A model generated the notes under the pieces. The model searched no databases. It saw only the letters and a program-made list of their open reading frames with translations, and was not told the origin of the DNA. DNA of 64,000 nucleotides from Brevibacterium sp. CBA3109 (GTDB lineage: Bacteria; Actinomycetota; Actinomycetes; Actinomycetales; Brevibacteriaceae), in the NCBI RefSeq assembly GCF_040256645.1, contig NZ_CP158281.1, forward strand, positions 2,728,001 to 2,792,000. Direction: 5' to 3'. This document shows positions 45,910 to 56,632 of the stretch, in pieces (the stretch's first letter is position 1; each line of letters opens with the position of its first letter). A program made the position numbers and the translations under genes.

Positions 45910-47436
45910 ATGAAGCTCGGCACTATGCTCGATTCGACTGTTCAACGCAATCCGGACAAGGAGGCCTTGGTCTACGGGGACGACCGGTACACCTACGCCG
46001 AGGTCCGGGACCGCGCACTCAGAGCCGCCAGTGTGCTGGCGCAGAATGGGATCGCATCCGGAGACGTCGTCGGAATCATGACGTTCAACGTCCCGGGGTT
46101 CGTCTTCGCCGCATTCGGTGCCTGGTACCTGGGAGCCACCGTCGTTCCTGTCAATCACAAGATGCAGGCACCCGAGGTCCGGTACACGATCGAGCATTCC
46201 GGCGCGAAGCTGGGGATCGTCAGCTCCGAGCTGGCCGAGACTGCACGCAAGGGCGCTCCGGACATCACGTGGCTGGAGACCGAATCCGATGCACCGGGCA
46301 GCTTCGACACTCAGCTGGAAGAGGCGGAAGCGGACGACTTCAGCGAACCAGGCCACTTCACCGACGAACACGTCGCTCAGATCCTCTACACCTCGGGAAC
46401 CACGAGCTCGCCCAAGGGGTGTGTGCACTCCCATCGCAATATCTCCCAGGTCGCGACCCTCATCAGCCTGAATATGGGATATGCCAGTGACGACCGCTAT
46501 CTCATCTGCATGCCGATCTGGCATTCTGCACCACTCAACATCAGCCTCATGCCCACCGTGCTGACCGGCGGCACTATCGTCCTCCAACGCCAGTACCACC
46601 CCGTGGAGTCGATGACGATCATCGCCGAAGAGAAGATCACGACCTTCTTCGGTCCGACCGTCGCCTACGTCGCTCCGATCATGACCGCCAAGAAGCTCGG
46701 CACCGAATTCTCCGACTACGACTTCTCCACCATCAGGCGCTGGAACTACGGTGGGGCTCCGATCGACCGGTCGACCGCGGCCATGCTCATCGAAGCCTAT
46801 GGGACGGACCAGTTCTTCAATCTGTTCGGAATGAGCGAAATGGGGCCCACCGGCTGCATGCTCAGGCCAGAGGATCAGCTGCGCAAGGCCGGATCTGTGG
46901 GCCGGACCGCGATGGTCGGCAATGCGATGCGCGTCGTCAAAGCCGACGGCACAGCTGCCGGTCCGGGAGAGACCGGGGAGATCTGGTTCTCCGGTGACAC
47001 TCGCATGCGCGAGTACCTCAACAACCCCGAGGCGACCAGGGCAGCGTTCGAGGGCGATTGGTACAAGAGCGGCGACATTGCCAGGCTCGACGAGGACGGT
47101 TACCTCTACATCGTCGACCGCACCAAGGACGTCATCATCGTCGGCGGTGAGAACGTCTATTCGCTTGAGGTGGAGGAGGCCATCATCGCTCATGAGAGGG
47201 TCGCCGATGTGGCGGTCGTGGCCAGACCCGACGCGGAATGGGGCGAGAAGGTCGTCGCCGTCATCACCACCGCGGACTCTCTGCCCTTCGACGTCGACGA
47301 GCTGCGCGACTACCTCTCCGACAAGCTCGCCAGGTACAAGCTGCCTCGCGAGGTCATCATCACGGAAGAGCTGCCCCGCAACCCGTCCGGAAAGCTGCTC
47401 AAACACAAACTGCGCGGCGAGGTGGCTGCCGGATAG
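45910..47436 (+). CDS. AMP-forming acyl-CoA ligase (FadD-like)
   Basis: 508 residues. P-loop-like YTSGTTSSPKGCVHSH, NLFGMSEMGPTG, GEIWFSG, YLYIVDRTKDVIIVGGENVYSLEVEEAI and the catalytic Lys near the end in LPRNPSGKLLKHKL. Activates a carboxylic acid to its CoA thioester. AAGGAG lies 7 bases before the ATG. Divergent from TetR/AidB-like genes, suggesting a shared fatty- or aryl-acid pathway. Confidence 0.92.
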   Translation: MKLGTMLDSTVQRNPDKEALVYGDDRYTYAEVRDRALRAASVLAQNGIASGDVVGIMTFNVPGFVFAAFGAWYLGATVVPVNHKMQAPEVRYTIEHSGAKLGIVSSELAETARKGAPDITWLETESDAPGSFDTQLEEAEADDFSEPGHFTDEHVAQILYTSGTTSSPKGCVHSHRNISQVATLISLNMGYASDDRYLICMPIWHSAPLNISLMPTVLTGGTIVLQRQYHPVESMTIIAEEKITTFFGPTVAYVAPIMTAKKLGTEFSDYDFSTIRRWNYGGAPIDRSTAAMLIEAYGTDQFFNLFGMSEMGPTGCMLRPEDQLRKAGSVGRTAMVGNAMRVVKADGTAAGPGETGEIWFSGDTRMREYLNNPEATRAAFEGDWYKSGDIARLDEDGYLYIVDRTKDVIIVGGENVYSLEVEEAIIAHERVADVAVVARPDAEWGEKVVAVITTADSLPFDVDELRDYLSDKLARYKLPREVIITEELPRNPSGKLLKHKLRGEVAAG

Positions 47437-47464
47437 GGCCAGTCAGATCACAGTCACCAGCCGT

Positions 47465-47498
47465 GGACCTCACTGGGCGGCGGACCTCACTGGGCGGT
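47465..47498. repeat. 17-bp direct repeat, 2 copies
   Basis: GGACCTCACTGGGCGGC at 47465-47481 and the same with a final T at 47482-47498, 28 bp after the acyl-CoA ligase stop. Confidence 0.85.
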
Positions 47499-47545
47499 CG
47501 GCCTTGCCTCTGGCCCAATCGCGGCCCCTGTGGTGGACTTGGGCC

Positions 47546-47941
47546 ATGAGCTTCGACGCACAGCACATTTCGCAGACGATCCGTTGTGACCCTTCCGATA
47601 TCGCGGTCTTCGCAGGCAACCCGGCGAACCTGCCACAATGGGCGGTCGGCCTCAGCGCGGGCATCTGCAACGAGGCCGGTCGCTGGATCACCGACTCACC
47701 GCGGGGAGAGGTCGAGGTCAGTTTCCGGCCGGGCATCGAATTCGGGATCCTCGACCATGACGTGATCTTCCCCGACGGCACCACCGTGCACAATCCGCTG
47801 CGTGTGCTCCACAACGACGATGTCAGTGAGGTCGTCTTCACCGTCTACCGCCTCCCGCATGTCAGCGAGGAGGAATTCGCGCGCGACACCGAGGCTGTAC
47901 GGATGGATCTGGAACGACTGCGCGATGTCCTCGAAGGTTGA
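47546..47941 (+). CDS. SRPBCC-like (polyketide cyclase/START fold) protein
   Basis: 131 residues from ATG at 47546 (MSFDAQHISQTIRCDPSDIAVFAGNPANLPQWAVGL). The order of strand-like segments and the 'NLPQWA' stretch resemble SRPBCC proteins, which bind hydrophobic ligands. Function unknown. A longer open frame upstream is a shadow of the acyl-CoA ligase. Confidence 0.7.
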   Translation: MSFDAQHISQTIRCDPSDIAVFAGNPANLPQWAVGLSAGICNEAGRWITDSPRGEVEVSFRPGIEFGILDHDVIFPDGTTVHNPLRVLHNDDVSEVVFTVYRLPHVSEEEFARDTEAVRMDLERLRDVLEG

Positions 47942-49118
47942 TCGACCAGGTGACGTCCGGGGAGCTGGTGGCTCTCTGGGGTGGGGACACCGGTTCGTCA
48001 ACGCCGCCATGCGCACCCTGTACTTCGGCCGTATTCCCGTCCTCGATCTCGGTGAAGCAGGGCACGCACTGCGGGAGGGCTCTGCCAGCCGCGACAGATC
48101 TGCCCACCGTGTCCTCCGCCCTCGCCCGCGCCTCATCGTCTCCAGCCACCGCAACGGGGCGATCGACGGGCATCAGGTGCTCGCCGCATTTCCGCAGGCG
48201 CAGTTCCTCATCTCGATCCAGCTCGTGCGCAGCTGGTTCCTGCGCCTCTTCATCGCCGGCATCCCCGTCGTCCGCCCCAAGGACGTTGAGCGCTACAACC
48301 TTGATCCTGCTTCGGTGGCCAGCCCGGTCGAAGCCGGCTGTGCCCACCTGCGTCGAGGCGGTGACCTCGGGATCTTCCCTGAAGCCAGCAGCGAGTGGGG
48401 CCACCGGCCTCAGCCCTACAAACCTGGTGCAGCACGCATCGCCTGCACCCTGATCGACGAGGGCATCGACCTCGAGGTGATCCCGGTGGGCCTGTTCTAT
48501 TCGACCCCGGACCGGTTCCGTTCCCGCGCCGAGGTGGTCTGCGGAACCGCTGTGACGATTCCGGCTCGCAATGGCAAGGATCGGTCTACGTGGGAGGCGG
48601 AGGTCGCCTCGGCGATAGGATCTGGTCTCGACGAGGTTTCGGTCAATTGTCCCGACGAGCAGTCCTTCGAACGGATCCAAGCCGAGGCACTCGAGGACGC
48701 TCGCTCCTCGGCTAGCGCACCGGCATCGTTCGCGAGCGCTTTCCTCCACCGGCAGAAGGTCGTGTGCCAAGGCGAGCGGCCGGAGCAGGTCGCCCAGGGA
48801 CGGGATGCTCCGCCCACGCGGGTGGACTCCGCGGAGGTGGAGGTGACTGCGCGCCGATTCCCGGTCCTGCGCGGAATCGGGTTCGCCCTCATGTGGCTCT
48901 TCGCCCCGGTCCTCGCGGCAGGTGCCTTTGCCGGATCACGCGCGGACGGTCGCAATACTGTCACATTCTTCCGACTCCTCGGCGGCTTCGCAGCGGTTAT
49001 GGTCTGGGTACCGGTACTCGTCGTTGCCGCATTCTTCTGGCCCCTGGTCATCGGAATCGGCATCGTCAGCGCTGTCTGCGGCTGGCTGCTCCTCGGCCTG
49101 AACCGCTTCCGCCTGTGA
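47925..49118 (+). CDS. PlsC-like lysophospholipid acyltransferase with C-terminal membrane segments
   Basis: About 397 residues. Acyltransferase motifs: SSHRNGAIDGHQ (an H-X5-D form, as in NHPNG-type glycerophosphate acyltransferases), GIPVVRPKD, and IFPEASSEWG. The C-terminal 100 residues hold two or three membrane helices (GFALMWLFAPVLAAGAFAGS, FAAVMVWVPVLVVAAFFWPLVIGIGIVSAV). Start uncertain: ATG 47925 overlaps the preceding gene by 17 bp, ATG 48009 is the next. It ends 32 bp before the next gene. Confidence 0.75.
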   Translation: MSSKVDRPGDVRGAGGSLGWGHRFVNAAMRTLYFGRIPVLDLGEAGHALREGSASRDRSAHRVLRPRPRLIVSSHRNGAIDGHQVLAAFPQAQFLISIQLVRSWFLRLFIAGIPVVRPKDVERYNLDPASVASPVEAGCAHLRRGGDLGIFPEASSEWGHRPQPYKPGAARIACTLIDEGIDLEVIPVGLFYSTPDRFRSRAEVVCGTAVTIPARNGKDRSTWEAEVASAIGSGLDEVSVNCPDEQSFERIQAEALEDARSSASAPASFASAFLHRQKVVCQGERPEQVAQGRDAPPTRVDSAEVEVTARRFPVLRGIGFALMWLFAPVLAAGAFAGSRADGRNTVTFFRLLGGFAAVMVWVPVLVVAAFFWPLVIGIGIVSAVCGWLLLGLNRFRL

Positions 49119-49150
49119 TCGCCCCACCTGAGACATCCCTAGGAGCATTC

Positions 49151-51697
49151 GTGACACTCACCCTCGGCTTCACCGATCCTCTCGCCATCGAACTGGCCAC
49201 CAGCGGAGGCAAGGGCGCCAGCCTCGCGAAGTCAGCGCAGGACCTGCCCGTACCCGGCGGCTTCATCGTCACCGCCGACGCCTACACGCAGTTCGTCGAC
49301 CCTCTGCAGGCTCAGATCACCGAGCTCATGAGCAGCGACAGACCCGCCGAGGCGATCGGCGACCTCATCCGCAGCGCTGCCATCCCCGGCACCTGGCTCG
49401 CCGAATTCGAGGCGGCGGCCAAGGCCGCTGGACTGAGCGACCAGGCGGTGGCGGTCCGCTCCTCCGGCACCATGGAGGATCTGCCCGGTGCGGCCTTCGC
49501 CGGGCAGCACGACACCTACCTGGGTGTTCGCGGAACCGAGGCAATCGCCGAGGCGGTGCGCGACTGCTATGCCTCCCTGTGGAATCCGCACGCTTTTCGG
49601 TACCGTCAGCAGCTCGGCGTCGACCAACTCGACGCGAAGATGGCCGTCGTCGTCCAGCTCATGGTCTCAGTCGGTGCTGAGGAAGCCGCCGGGGTCGCGT
49701 TCTCCGTCGACCCGGTGCGCGGCAACACCGACGAGGTCCTCATCAACGCCGCGTTTGGCCTCGGGGAGACCGTCGTCGGCGGGGAGGAGCCAGTCGACGA
49801 ATTCCGGATCGCCCGAGCCGACGGCACCCAGGTCGCGGCCGAGATCGCGGACAAGCCGAGGGCACTCATCATGCATGAGCCCTCCGGAGACGAAAATGTC
49901 GGCGGCGACGATCACGGCGATGCGCGGACGAGGGAGGTCCACCTCGGCGAGGATCAGCGCACGCGTCCCGCACTGAACGCCGAGCAGGCCCGAGCGGTTG
50001 CCGAACTCGCAGTACGGGCAGAGGACCATTTCGGTTTCCCCCAGGACATCGAGTGGGCCTTTTGCGGTGATGACCTCTTCCTCCTGCAGTCCAGGCCCAT
50101 CACTCGGGTCGCACCACGGTGGACCCGGGACGAATCCGCCGAGCGGTTCCCCACACCGGTGACACCTCTGACCTGGGATCTCGTCGAAGCAGGCTTCCAT
50201 ACCTCGCTCAACCACAGCTTCGATCTCATGGGCCTGCCGCCGTTTGGCGACAAGTGGTTCGCCATGCGCGACTTCTATATCTACGGCAATCAGACGGCTG
50301 TCGATCTCTACGCCGGCAGGCTGCCGACGAATATGCTCTCCAGCGTCGAGACCATCACCGAATCGTTGCCGGAGATCGCTTCTCAGTTCGGCTGGGTGCA
50401 GGAGCTGCCGGTGCAGTGGATGCGCGATCTCGACACGTATCTCATCGGGATCGGCAAACTCTCGCATGAGCCGCTCCAGGACAAGACCCTGGCCGAGGTG
50501 TGGGAACACGTGATCGCCATCAGCGACCTGGGTACGGAGTACTTCCGCCCCAACATCGCGATCTCCCTGACTCAGCGCACGCTCTACGGGGCGCTGTCGC
50601 ACATGCTCGAAATGGCGCTGGACAAGGAGGCGGCACAGCTCGTGTTCGAACGGCTGCTGGCCTCCACGGAGACGAAGACCTCCCAGGTCAACGCCGAACT
50701 CTGGGAACTCTCACGCAGTGTGCGCAAGCATCCTGAGCTGCTGTCCGCGCTGCGGGCCCGCACAGGTCACGACGGAGTGGAGGTGCTTAGCGGTTTTCCC
50801 GATTTCGCTCGGGACTTCGAGTCGTTCCTGGCCAAGCACGGTCACCGCGAACTCGACTTCGACGCCTACCACCCGACGTGGGTCGAAGCACCGCACATCG
50901 TCCTCGATCAGATCCGGCTGTTGGCGGACCGGGCCGAGAACGCCTCGGTCGATTCCGACCTAGAGCGCAAGGTCGTGCAGGCCGAGACCGAGCTGGCCGT
51001 GGTCAACGCGGCTCCCGAGAAGCTGCGCTATCTGGTCCAAGAGGTCATCCGCCTGGCCCGGGCGTACACGGCGCTGGATGATCTGGAGCACTATCAGACC
51101 ACACGACTGACGCTGCCGATGCGCCGTGCTCTGCGGGAGCTGGGCCAGCGACTCGTCGACCAGGGCGTTCTTACGGACCCGATGGATGTCTACTTCATCA
51201 ACTATGAGCCCCTCGACGAAGCGATCCGCGCTGCCAACGGGCAGCACTCCCCCGCCGAGGCGCTGTCAGTCCTGACTGCGATCGCTGAGCAGAACAAGGC
51301 CGGGTACCAGGCGGCTGTCGTGCGCACGCCCGAGTGGGAGCACGGCCGCACTCCTGAGGCCGGCGAGGAAGCCGATGGTGACTTCATCAAGGGAACCGCC
51401 GGAAGCCCCGGCGAGGTCGAGGGCGAGGTCTTCGTCGTCCACAGCCCCGAGGACTTCTCGTCCTTCCCCGACGGAGCCATCCTCGTCGCCCGGACCACGA
51501 ATCCTGCCTGGACGGCCCTGTTCTACCAGGCCAGCGGCGTCATCACGGAAAGCGGCGGCGCACTCTCCCACGGCGCGGTCACGGCCCGTGAGCTCGGCCT
51601 GCCGGCGGTCATGGCCGTCCGCGACGCCACCAGTCGATTCACCTCGGGACAGAGGGTGACGGTCAATGGCAGCAACGGAACGGTGGCGCCGGTCTGA
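49151..51697 (+). CDS. PEP-synthase-related phosphotransferase, rifampin phosphotransferase (RPH)-like
   Basis: 848 residues from GTG at 49151 (TAGGAG 6 bases before). N-terminal PEP/pyruvate-binding ATP-grasp domain (KGASLAKSAQDLPVPGGF, VRSSGTMEDLPGAAFAGQHDTYLGV, FSVDPVRGN), a long middle domain (about residues 330-740), and a C-terminal phosphohistidine domain with SGGALSHGAVTARELGLPAV. It lacks the PEP-binding TIM barrel of true PEP synthase. Length and order match rifampin phosphotransferase, which inactivates rifamycins, though natural substrates may differ. No RAE element was seen upstream. Confidence 0.8.
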   Translation: MTLTLGFTDPLAIELATSGGKGASLAKSAQDLPVPGGFIVTADAYTQFVDPLQAQITELMSSDRPAEAIGDLIRSAAIPGTWLAEFEAAAKAAGLSDQAVAVRSSGTMEDLPGAAFAGQHDTYLGVRGTEAIAEAVRDCYASLWNPHAFRYRQQLGVDQLDAKMAVVVQLMVSVGAEEAAGVAFSVDPVRGNTDEVLINAAFGLGETVVGGEEPVDEFRIARADGTQVAAEIADKPRALIMHEPSGDENVGGDDHGDARTREVHLGEDQRTRPALNAEQARAVAELAVRAEDHFGFPQDIEWAFCGDDLFLLQSRPITRVAPRWTRDESAERFPTPVTPLTWDLVEAGFHTSLNHSFDLMGLPPFGDKWFAMRDFYIYGNQTAVDLYAGRLPTNMLSSVETITESLPEIASQFGWVQELPVQWMRDLDTYLIGIGKLSHEPLQDKTLAEVWEHVIAISDLGTEYFRPNIAISLTQRTLYGALSHMLEMALDKEAAQLVFERLLASTETKTSQVNAELWELSRSVRKHPELLSALRARTGHDGVEVLSGFPDFARDFESFLAKHGHRELDFDAYHPTWVEAPHIVLDQIRLLADRAENASVDSDLERKVVQAETELAVVNAAPEKLRYLVQEVIRLARAYTALDDLEHYQTTRLTLPMRRALRELGQRLVDQGVLTDPMDVYFINYEPLDEAIRAANGQHSPAEALSVLTAIAEQNKAGYQAAVVRTPEWEHGRTPEAGEEADGDFIKGTAGSPGEVEGEVFVVHSPEDFSSFPDGAILVARTTNPAWTALFYQASGVITESGGALSHGAVTARELGLPAVMAVRDATSRFTSGQRVTVNGSNGTVAPV

Positions 51698-51786
51698 GAA
51701 CCGCCTCGGCGAGGGATGACCACCTCTCCCGGCGCAGCTCGGCACCACACTGCGTGAACACTTCACTCTGATGAGGCGAGAGACAC

Positions 51787-51819
51787 GTGTGGCCCGGAAC
51801 GTGATGTTCCGGGCCACAC
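51787..51819. terminator. Bidirectional terminator between the RPH-like gene and groEL
   Basis: Perfect 14-bp arms GTGTGGCCCGGAAC (51787-51800) and its complement (51806-51819), loop GTGAT, between convergent genes. Confidence 0.9.
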
Positions 51820-51870
51820 GAGTATCAGATCAGCGCAGTCACAGCGCGCCGATGCGAATCAGATGAGGAA

Positions 51871-53487
<1,617 letters not shown>

Positions 53488-53496
53488 TCAGGGGAT

Positions 53497-53790
53497 TCAG
53501 CCGATGACGGCGAGCACGTCACGAGCCGAGAGCACGAGGAACTCTTCTCCTGCGTACTTGACTTCGGTGCCGCCGAACTTGGAGTAGATGACCTTGTCGC
53601 CGATGGCCACGTCGACTGGGACGCGGTTTCCGTTGTCAGCAACGCGGCCTGGGCCCACTGCGACAACTTCGCCTTCCTGAGGCTTTTCCTTGGCGGTTTC
53701 GGGGATGACCAGACCACTGGCGGTAGTCTGCTCTGCTTCGACCTGACGGATGACAATCCGATCTTCGAGTGGCTTGATGGAGACCGACAT
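53497..53790 (-). CDS. groES: Co-chaperonin GroES
   Basis: 97 residues, heptameric lid of GroEL. Starts [37 protein letters not shown] and has the mobile loop and [16 protein letters not shown]. First gene of groES-groEL; two CIRCE sites lie upstream. Confidence 0.98.
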   Translation of the reverse strand: MSVSIKPLEDRIVIRQVEAEQTTASGLVIPETAKEKPQEGEVVAVGPGRVADNGNRVPVDVAIGDKVIYSKFGGTEVKYAGEEFLVLSARDVLAVIG

Positions 53791-53900
53791 ATCGGGCCCT
53801 CTCCCTTCGCTGGGTTCAATTCTTCTTTGAGTCAGACGGCGGCGTATGCCATGATCCCCTCGTCGTCGCGGGTGCCGAGCGGATCGACCGTCTCATAAAA

Positions 53901-53927
53901 CTGGCACTCAATGAGTGCTAGTGCTAA
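53901..53927 (-). promoter_or_regulatory. CIRCE element, groES-proximal
   Basis: On the plus strand CTGGCACTC-N9-TAGTGCTAA, near the HrcA consensus TTAGCACTC-N9-GAGTGCTAA. The spacer itself contains GAGTGC, so GCACTC-N3-GAGTGC is also a perfect short palindrome. 111 bp before groES. Confidence 0.75.
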
Positions 53928-53945
53928 TTCGACTTTAGAACGCTC

Positions 53946-53972
53946 TTAGCACTCGGTCAACTCGAGTGCCAA
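53946..53972 (-). promoter_or_regulatory. CIRCE element, distal
   Basis: TTAGCACTC (53946-53954), 9-bp spacer, GAGTGCCAA (53964-53972): one mismatch from the HrcA operator. 156 bp upstream of groES. Two CIRCE copies before groES are known in other actinobacteria. Confidence 0.9.
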
Positions 53973-54120
53973 GGATTGTCCACGCTCTGGGCGAAACCCC
54001 AGAAAGATCGACTCATGCATGGGTGCAGAAGGGTCCGCGAGCGGTCACTCCGGGGCCTGCACTCCGCGTGCACGCTGCGCGCAAACGGTTGGAACCTGCC
54101 CCTCGCCCGAGTGAATACAA

Positions 54121-54152
54121 GTGCGGACCCGGGGTGCTCCCCGGGTCCGCAC
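54121..54152. terminator. Terminator downstream of rpfB
   Basis: Perfect 14-bp arms GTGCGGACCCGGGG (54121-54134) and complement (54139-54152), 4-base loop, 38 bp beyond the rpfB stop. The other part of the gap to the CIRCE sites (53973-54120) shows no gene. Confidence 0.9.
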
Positions 54153-54189
54153 AATTAGCTGATCAGGTCAGCTCATACGTCAGTTTCCA

Positions 54190-55476
54190 TCAGGCACAGG
54201 CCCACTGTCCCCAGCCGGCCGCAGCCTTCAACTTCTTGGCACGGTCAAACTGCTCCTGCGGGCTGGCATCTATCGGATTGCCGCTGCCACCCATGGACTG
54301 CCACGTGGCGATCTTGAACTGGAAGAGACCGAAGTGAGCGCGGTTCGACTGGTTCACTGCGCGCGGGTTGAAGTTCGACTCGCACTTAGCGACCTGGTAC
54401 CACTTGGATCCCGGTCCACCGAGCATGTTCTTGATTTCCTGGGTGCTCATGTCGCCACCGCTGGAGCCGGAGCCGCCGCCGGTGGACTTATCATCAGAGC
54501 CGGAGCCGCCCGAACCCTTATCAGAGCCGCCGCCTGTGGACTTGTCACCTTTGTCGGAGCCGCCGGTGCTCTTGTCATCAGAGCCGCCGGTTCCGTTGTC
54601 AGAGCCGCCTGGGTCCTTCGCGGGAGCTTCCTTGGTCTTGGTGCCCTCGATGATGACCTTGGCCTTGGGCTCGGAGAGGACCTTCTCGTCCTTCTTCTCC
54701 TTCTTCACCTGTTCGCCGTTGACGGTCTTGACCTTGTACGAGATCTCCTTCTGACCGTCCTTGCCCTTAGCTTCGACCTTGGTCTCGCCCTGGTACAGGG
54801 AGTCAGACTTCTTCTTCTCGACCTTGGCCTTGATGGCCTCCTTCTCCGTGACCATGTCGTTCTTCACGCGGTTCACGGTGAGGACCTGGCCATCGGAGAC
54901 CTTCGAGCTGAGGGGGACGGAGAGGAAGTCGTCCTTATCGAGTTTCAGCTTGGTCTCGCCGAGGGCTTCCTTGGCGGTGCCCGCTGCGGCCGAGACCTTG
55001 TGATCCTTGCCATCGGCAACGATGGTGAGATCCTTGGCGGTCGTCACATCGATGTCGTTGCCCTCTTCTTTGAGCTTCTGATTCGGCTCAGTGCTGAGGT
55101 CGGCGCCCTTCGCGTCCACACCGAGGTCGGCCAGTGCCTGACCGACGGTGTTCGCGTTGGTCCACTCATCGCTCTTCTTGCCATCAACGGACAGTGAAAG
55201 CTCCTTCGCGGTATTGACGGTGATCGTCATATCCCGCGAGATCTTCTTGTCTACGCCTGGCTTGATCTGGTCCCGCTTCTCGATGTCGAGGTCGCGGCTG
55301 TCGAGGACGTCCCCCACTGTGCCACCGAAGGTCCGAACCTCTTCGGACTGACCATTGACATCCAATGTCACAGGCTTGTTCATGGATACAACGGCACCCG
55401 TGCCACCCACGAGTCCGGTAATCACAACCGCCTGTGCAGCAATTTGCACTTTGCGGTTCTTGAGAAAATCAATCAC
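54190..55476 (-). CDS. rpfB: Resuscitation-promoting factor (RpfB type)
   Basis: Secreted peptidoglycan hydrolase that promotes growth of dormant cells. 428 residues: N-terminal membrane helix, three DUF348 repeats (e.g. PVTLDVNGQSEEVRTFGGTVGDVL), a G5 domain (about residues 200-275), a long Gly/Ser/Asp/Lys linker with GGSDDKSTGGSDKG-type repeats, and the transglycosylase-like domain with catalytic Glu in VAKCESNFNPRA and HFGLFQFKIATWQSMGG. Order metG-tatD-rpfB is conserved in actinobacteria; the usual ksgA does not follow here. Confidence 0.95.
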   Translation of the reverse strand: MIDFLKNRKVQIAAQAVVITGLVGGTGAVVSMNKPVTLDVNGQSEEVRTFGGTVGDVLDSRDLDIEKRDQIKPGVDKKISRDMTITVNTAKELSLSVDGKKSDEWTNANTVGQALADLGVDAKGADLSTEPNQKLKEEGNDIDVTTAKDLTIVADGKDHKVSAAAGTAKEALGETKLKLDKDDFLSVPLSSKVSDGQVLTVNRVKNDMVTEKEAIKAKVEKKKSDSLYQGETKVEAKGKDGQKEISYKVKTVNGEQVKKEKKDEKVLSEPKAKVIIEGTKTKEAPAKDPGGSDNGTGGSDDKSTGGSDKGDKSTGGGSDKGSGGSGSDDKSTGGGSGSSGGDMSTQEIKNMLGGPGSKWYQVAKCESNFNPRAVNQSNRAHFGLFQFKIATWQSMGGSGNPIDASPQEQFDRAKKLKAAAGWGQWACA

Positions 55477-55514
55477 AAAAATATCCCTGGGGCAGAGGTC
55501 ATCAACTCGTCTAC

Positions 55515-55532
55515 TGTAACCGATTCGTTACA
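55515..55532 (-). promoter_or_regulatory. Candidate operator in the rpfB promoter
   Basis: Inverted repeat TGTAAC-N6-GTTACA, 39 bp before the rpfB start; a third GTTAC is near 55556-55562. GTAAC-type repeats resemble MtrA sites reported before rpf genes, but spacing does not fit cleanly, so the factor is unknown. Confidence 0.35.
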
Positions 55533-55680
55533 CGGTTCGCAAAATATCACGAACATGTAACAGCTAGGCTGCCAGAGTTGGCGCTCTGACCAGGACTTCC
55601 CTATGTTTCCGGGCTTCGTCACAGTCGTGACATTTGCCCGCCGAGGCCGCTGATCGTGCGTCATCCGCACCCTCGCGAAG

Positions 55681-55726
55681 GCGGTCGTTCAGTCCCAGCT
55701 TCGGCGGTCTTTCAGTCCCAGCTTCC
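55681..55726. repeat. 23-bp tandem repeat, 2 copies, duplicating the tatD 3' end
   Basis: Units 55681-55703 and 55704-55726 share GCGGTC.TTCAGTCCCAGCTTC with about two mismatches. Unit 2 contains the tatD stop (55712-55714) and its codons for SWD. Confidence 0.8.
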
Positions 55727-56632
55727 GAGCGCGGTCTCCGCGTTCTTCCACACAGCGGCGCAGAGGTCCTCTTCGTTCATCCCACGCACTTCGGCGAGCA
55801 TGCGTGCCGTGATCGCGGTCAGATAGGGACCGCCCGGCTTGCCGCGGTGCGGGTGCGGAGTGAGGAACGGAGCGTCGGTCTCGGTCAGCAGCCGATCCAG
55901 TGGAGCCGCTGCCGCCGCACGTCGGAGTTCATCCGCGTTCTTGAACGTGAGGTTGCCGGCGAAGGACATGTAGTACCCGTGATCTGCGCACTCGCGGGCC
56001 ATCGCCTCGTCCCCGGAATAGCAGTGGAAGATCGTGACCTCGGGGGCGCCCTCCTCCCGGAGGATGCGCAGCACGTCGGAGTGGGCCTCACGGTCGTGGA
56101 TCTGCAGGGCCTTGCCGGTGCGTTTGGCGATCTCGATATGAGCCCGGAAGGACCGCTGCTGTTCCGCAATACCTTCCTCGCCGGTGCGGAAGTAGTCGAG
56201 TCCGGTCTCCCCCACCACGCGCATGCGGTCATTGGAAGCCACGAGCGACTCGATCTCCGTGAGCGCATCGTCGAGCATGCCGCGTTGGGCCAACCTCGGT
56301 GCTTCGTTCGGATGCAGTGCCGCACCGCCGAGCATCCAGGAGCGGCCCTGTTCTGACTGTTGTCTGACCAGCTGGGTCGTCCACCGTGCTGCCGGCAGGT
56401 GGCAGCCGATCTGCACGATGCGCTGCACCCCGGCCGACTGGGCGGTGTCGAGGAAGTAGTCGAGGCTCGGGAACTCCTCATCCGCGTCAGGTCTCACCTC
56501 AGGCTCGGGCTCGCCGGCACCCAACGGCAGTCGCACACCCGTGCAGATATCGAGATGCGTGTGGGTGTCGACAACCGGATGGGCAAGCGGCTCAGGCACC
56601 GGAGGATAGGTTCCGGCGGCGCGAGAGGCCAT
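55712..56632 (-). CDS. tatD: TatD family metal-dependent DNase
   Basis: 306-residue TIM-barrel hydrolase, Mg-dependent 3'-5' exonuclease in the family. VVDTHTHLDI, VGETGLDYFR, ALQIHDREAHSDVLRIL, FHCYSGDE, LLTETDAPFL are present. An insertion with PEPEVRPDADEE is near residues 40-52. Its start overlaps the metG stop by one base (TAATG). Confidence 0.95.
   Translation of the reverse strand: MASRAAGTYPPVPEPLAHPVVDTHTHLDICTGVRLPLGAGEPEPEVRPDADEEFPSLDYFLDTAQSAGVQRIVQIGCHLPAARWTTQLVRQQSEQGRSWMLGGAALHPNEAPRLAQRGMLDDALTEIESLVASNDRMRVVGETGLDYFRTGEEGIAEQQRSFRAHIEIAKRTGKALQIHDREAHSDVLRILREEGAPEVTIFHCYSGDEAMARECADHGYYMSFAGNLTFKNADELRRAAAAAPLDRLLTETDAPFLTPHPHRGKPGGPYLTAITARMLAEVRGMNEEDLCAAVWKNAETALGSWD

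Noticed and set aside
48600..49150. Rifamycin-associated element upstream of the RPH-like gene
   Set aside because: No sequence like the known 19-bp element was found; the region is the end of the acyltransferase gene.
53973..54120. tRNA gene in the groES-rpfB gap
   Set aside because: No cloverleaf or T-loop motif could be drawn.
55473..55670. 65-codon minus-strand ORF upstream of rpfB
   Set aside because: No domain and no good ribosome site; overlaps the rpfB promoter.
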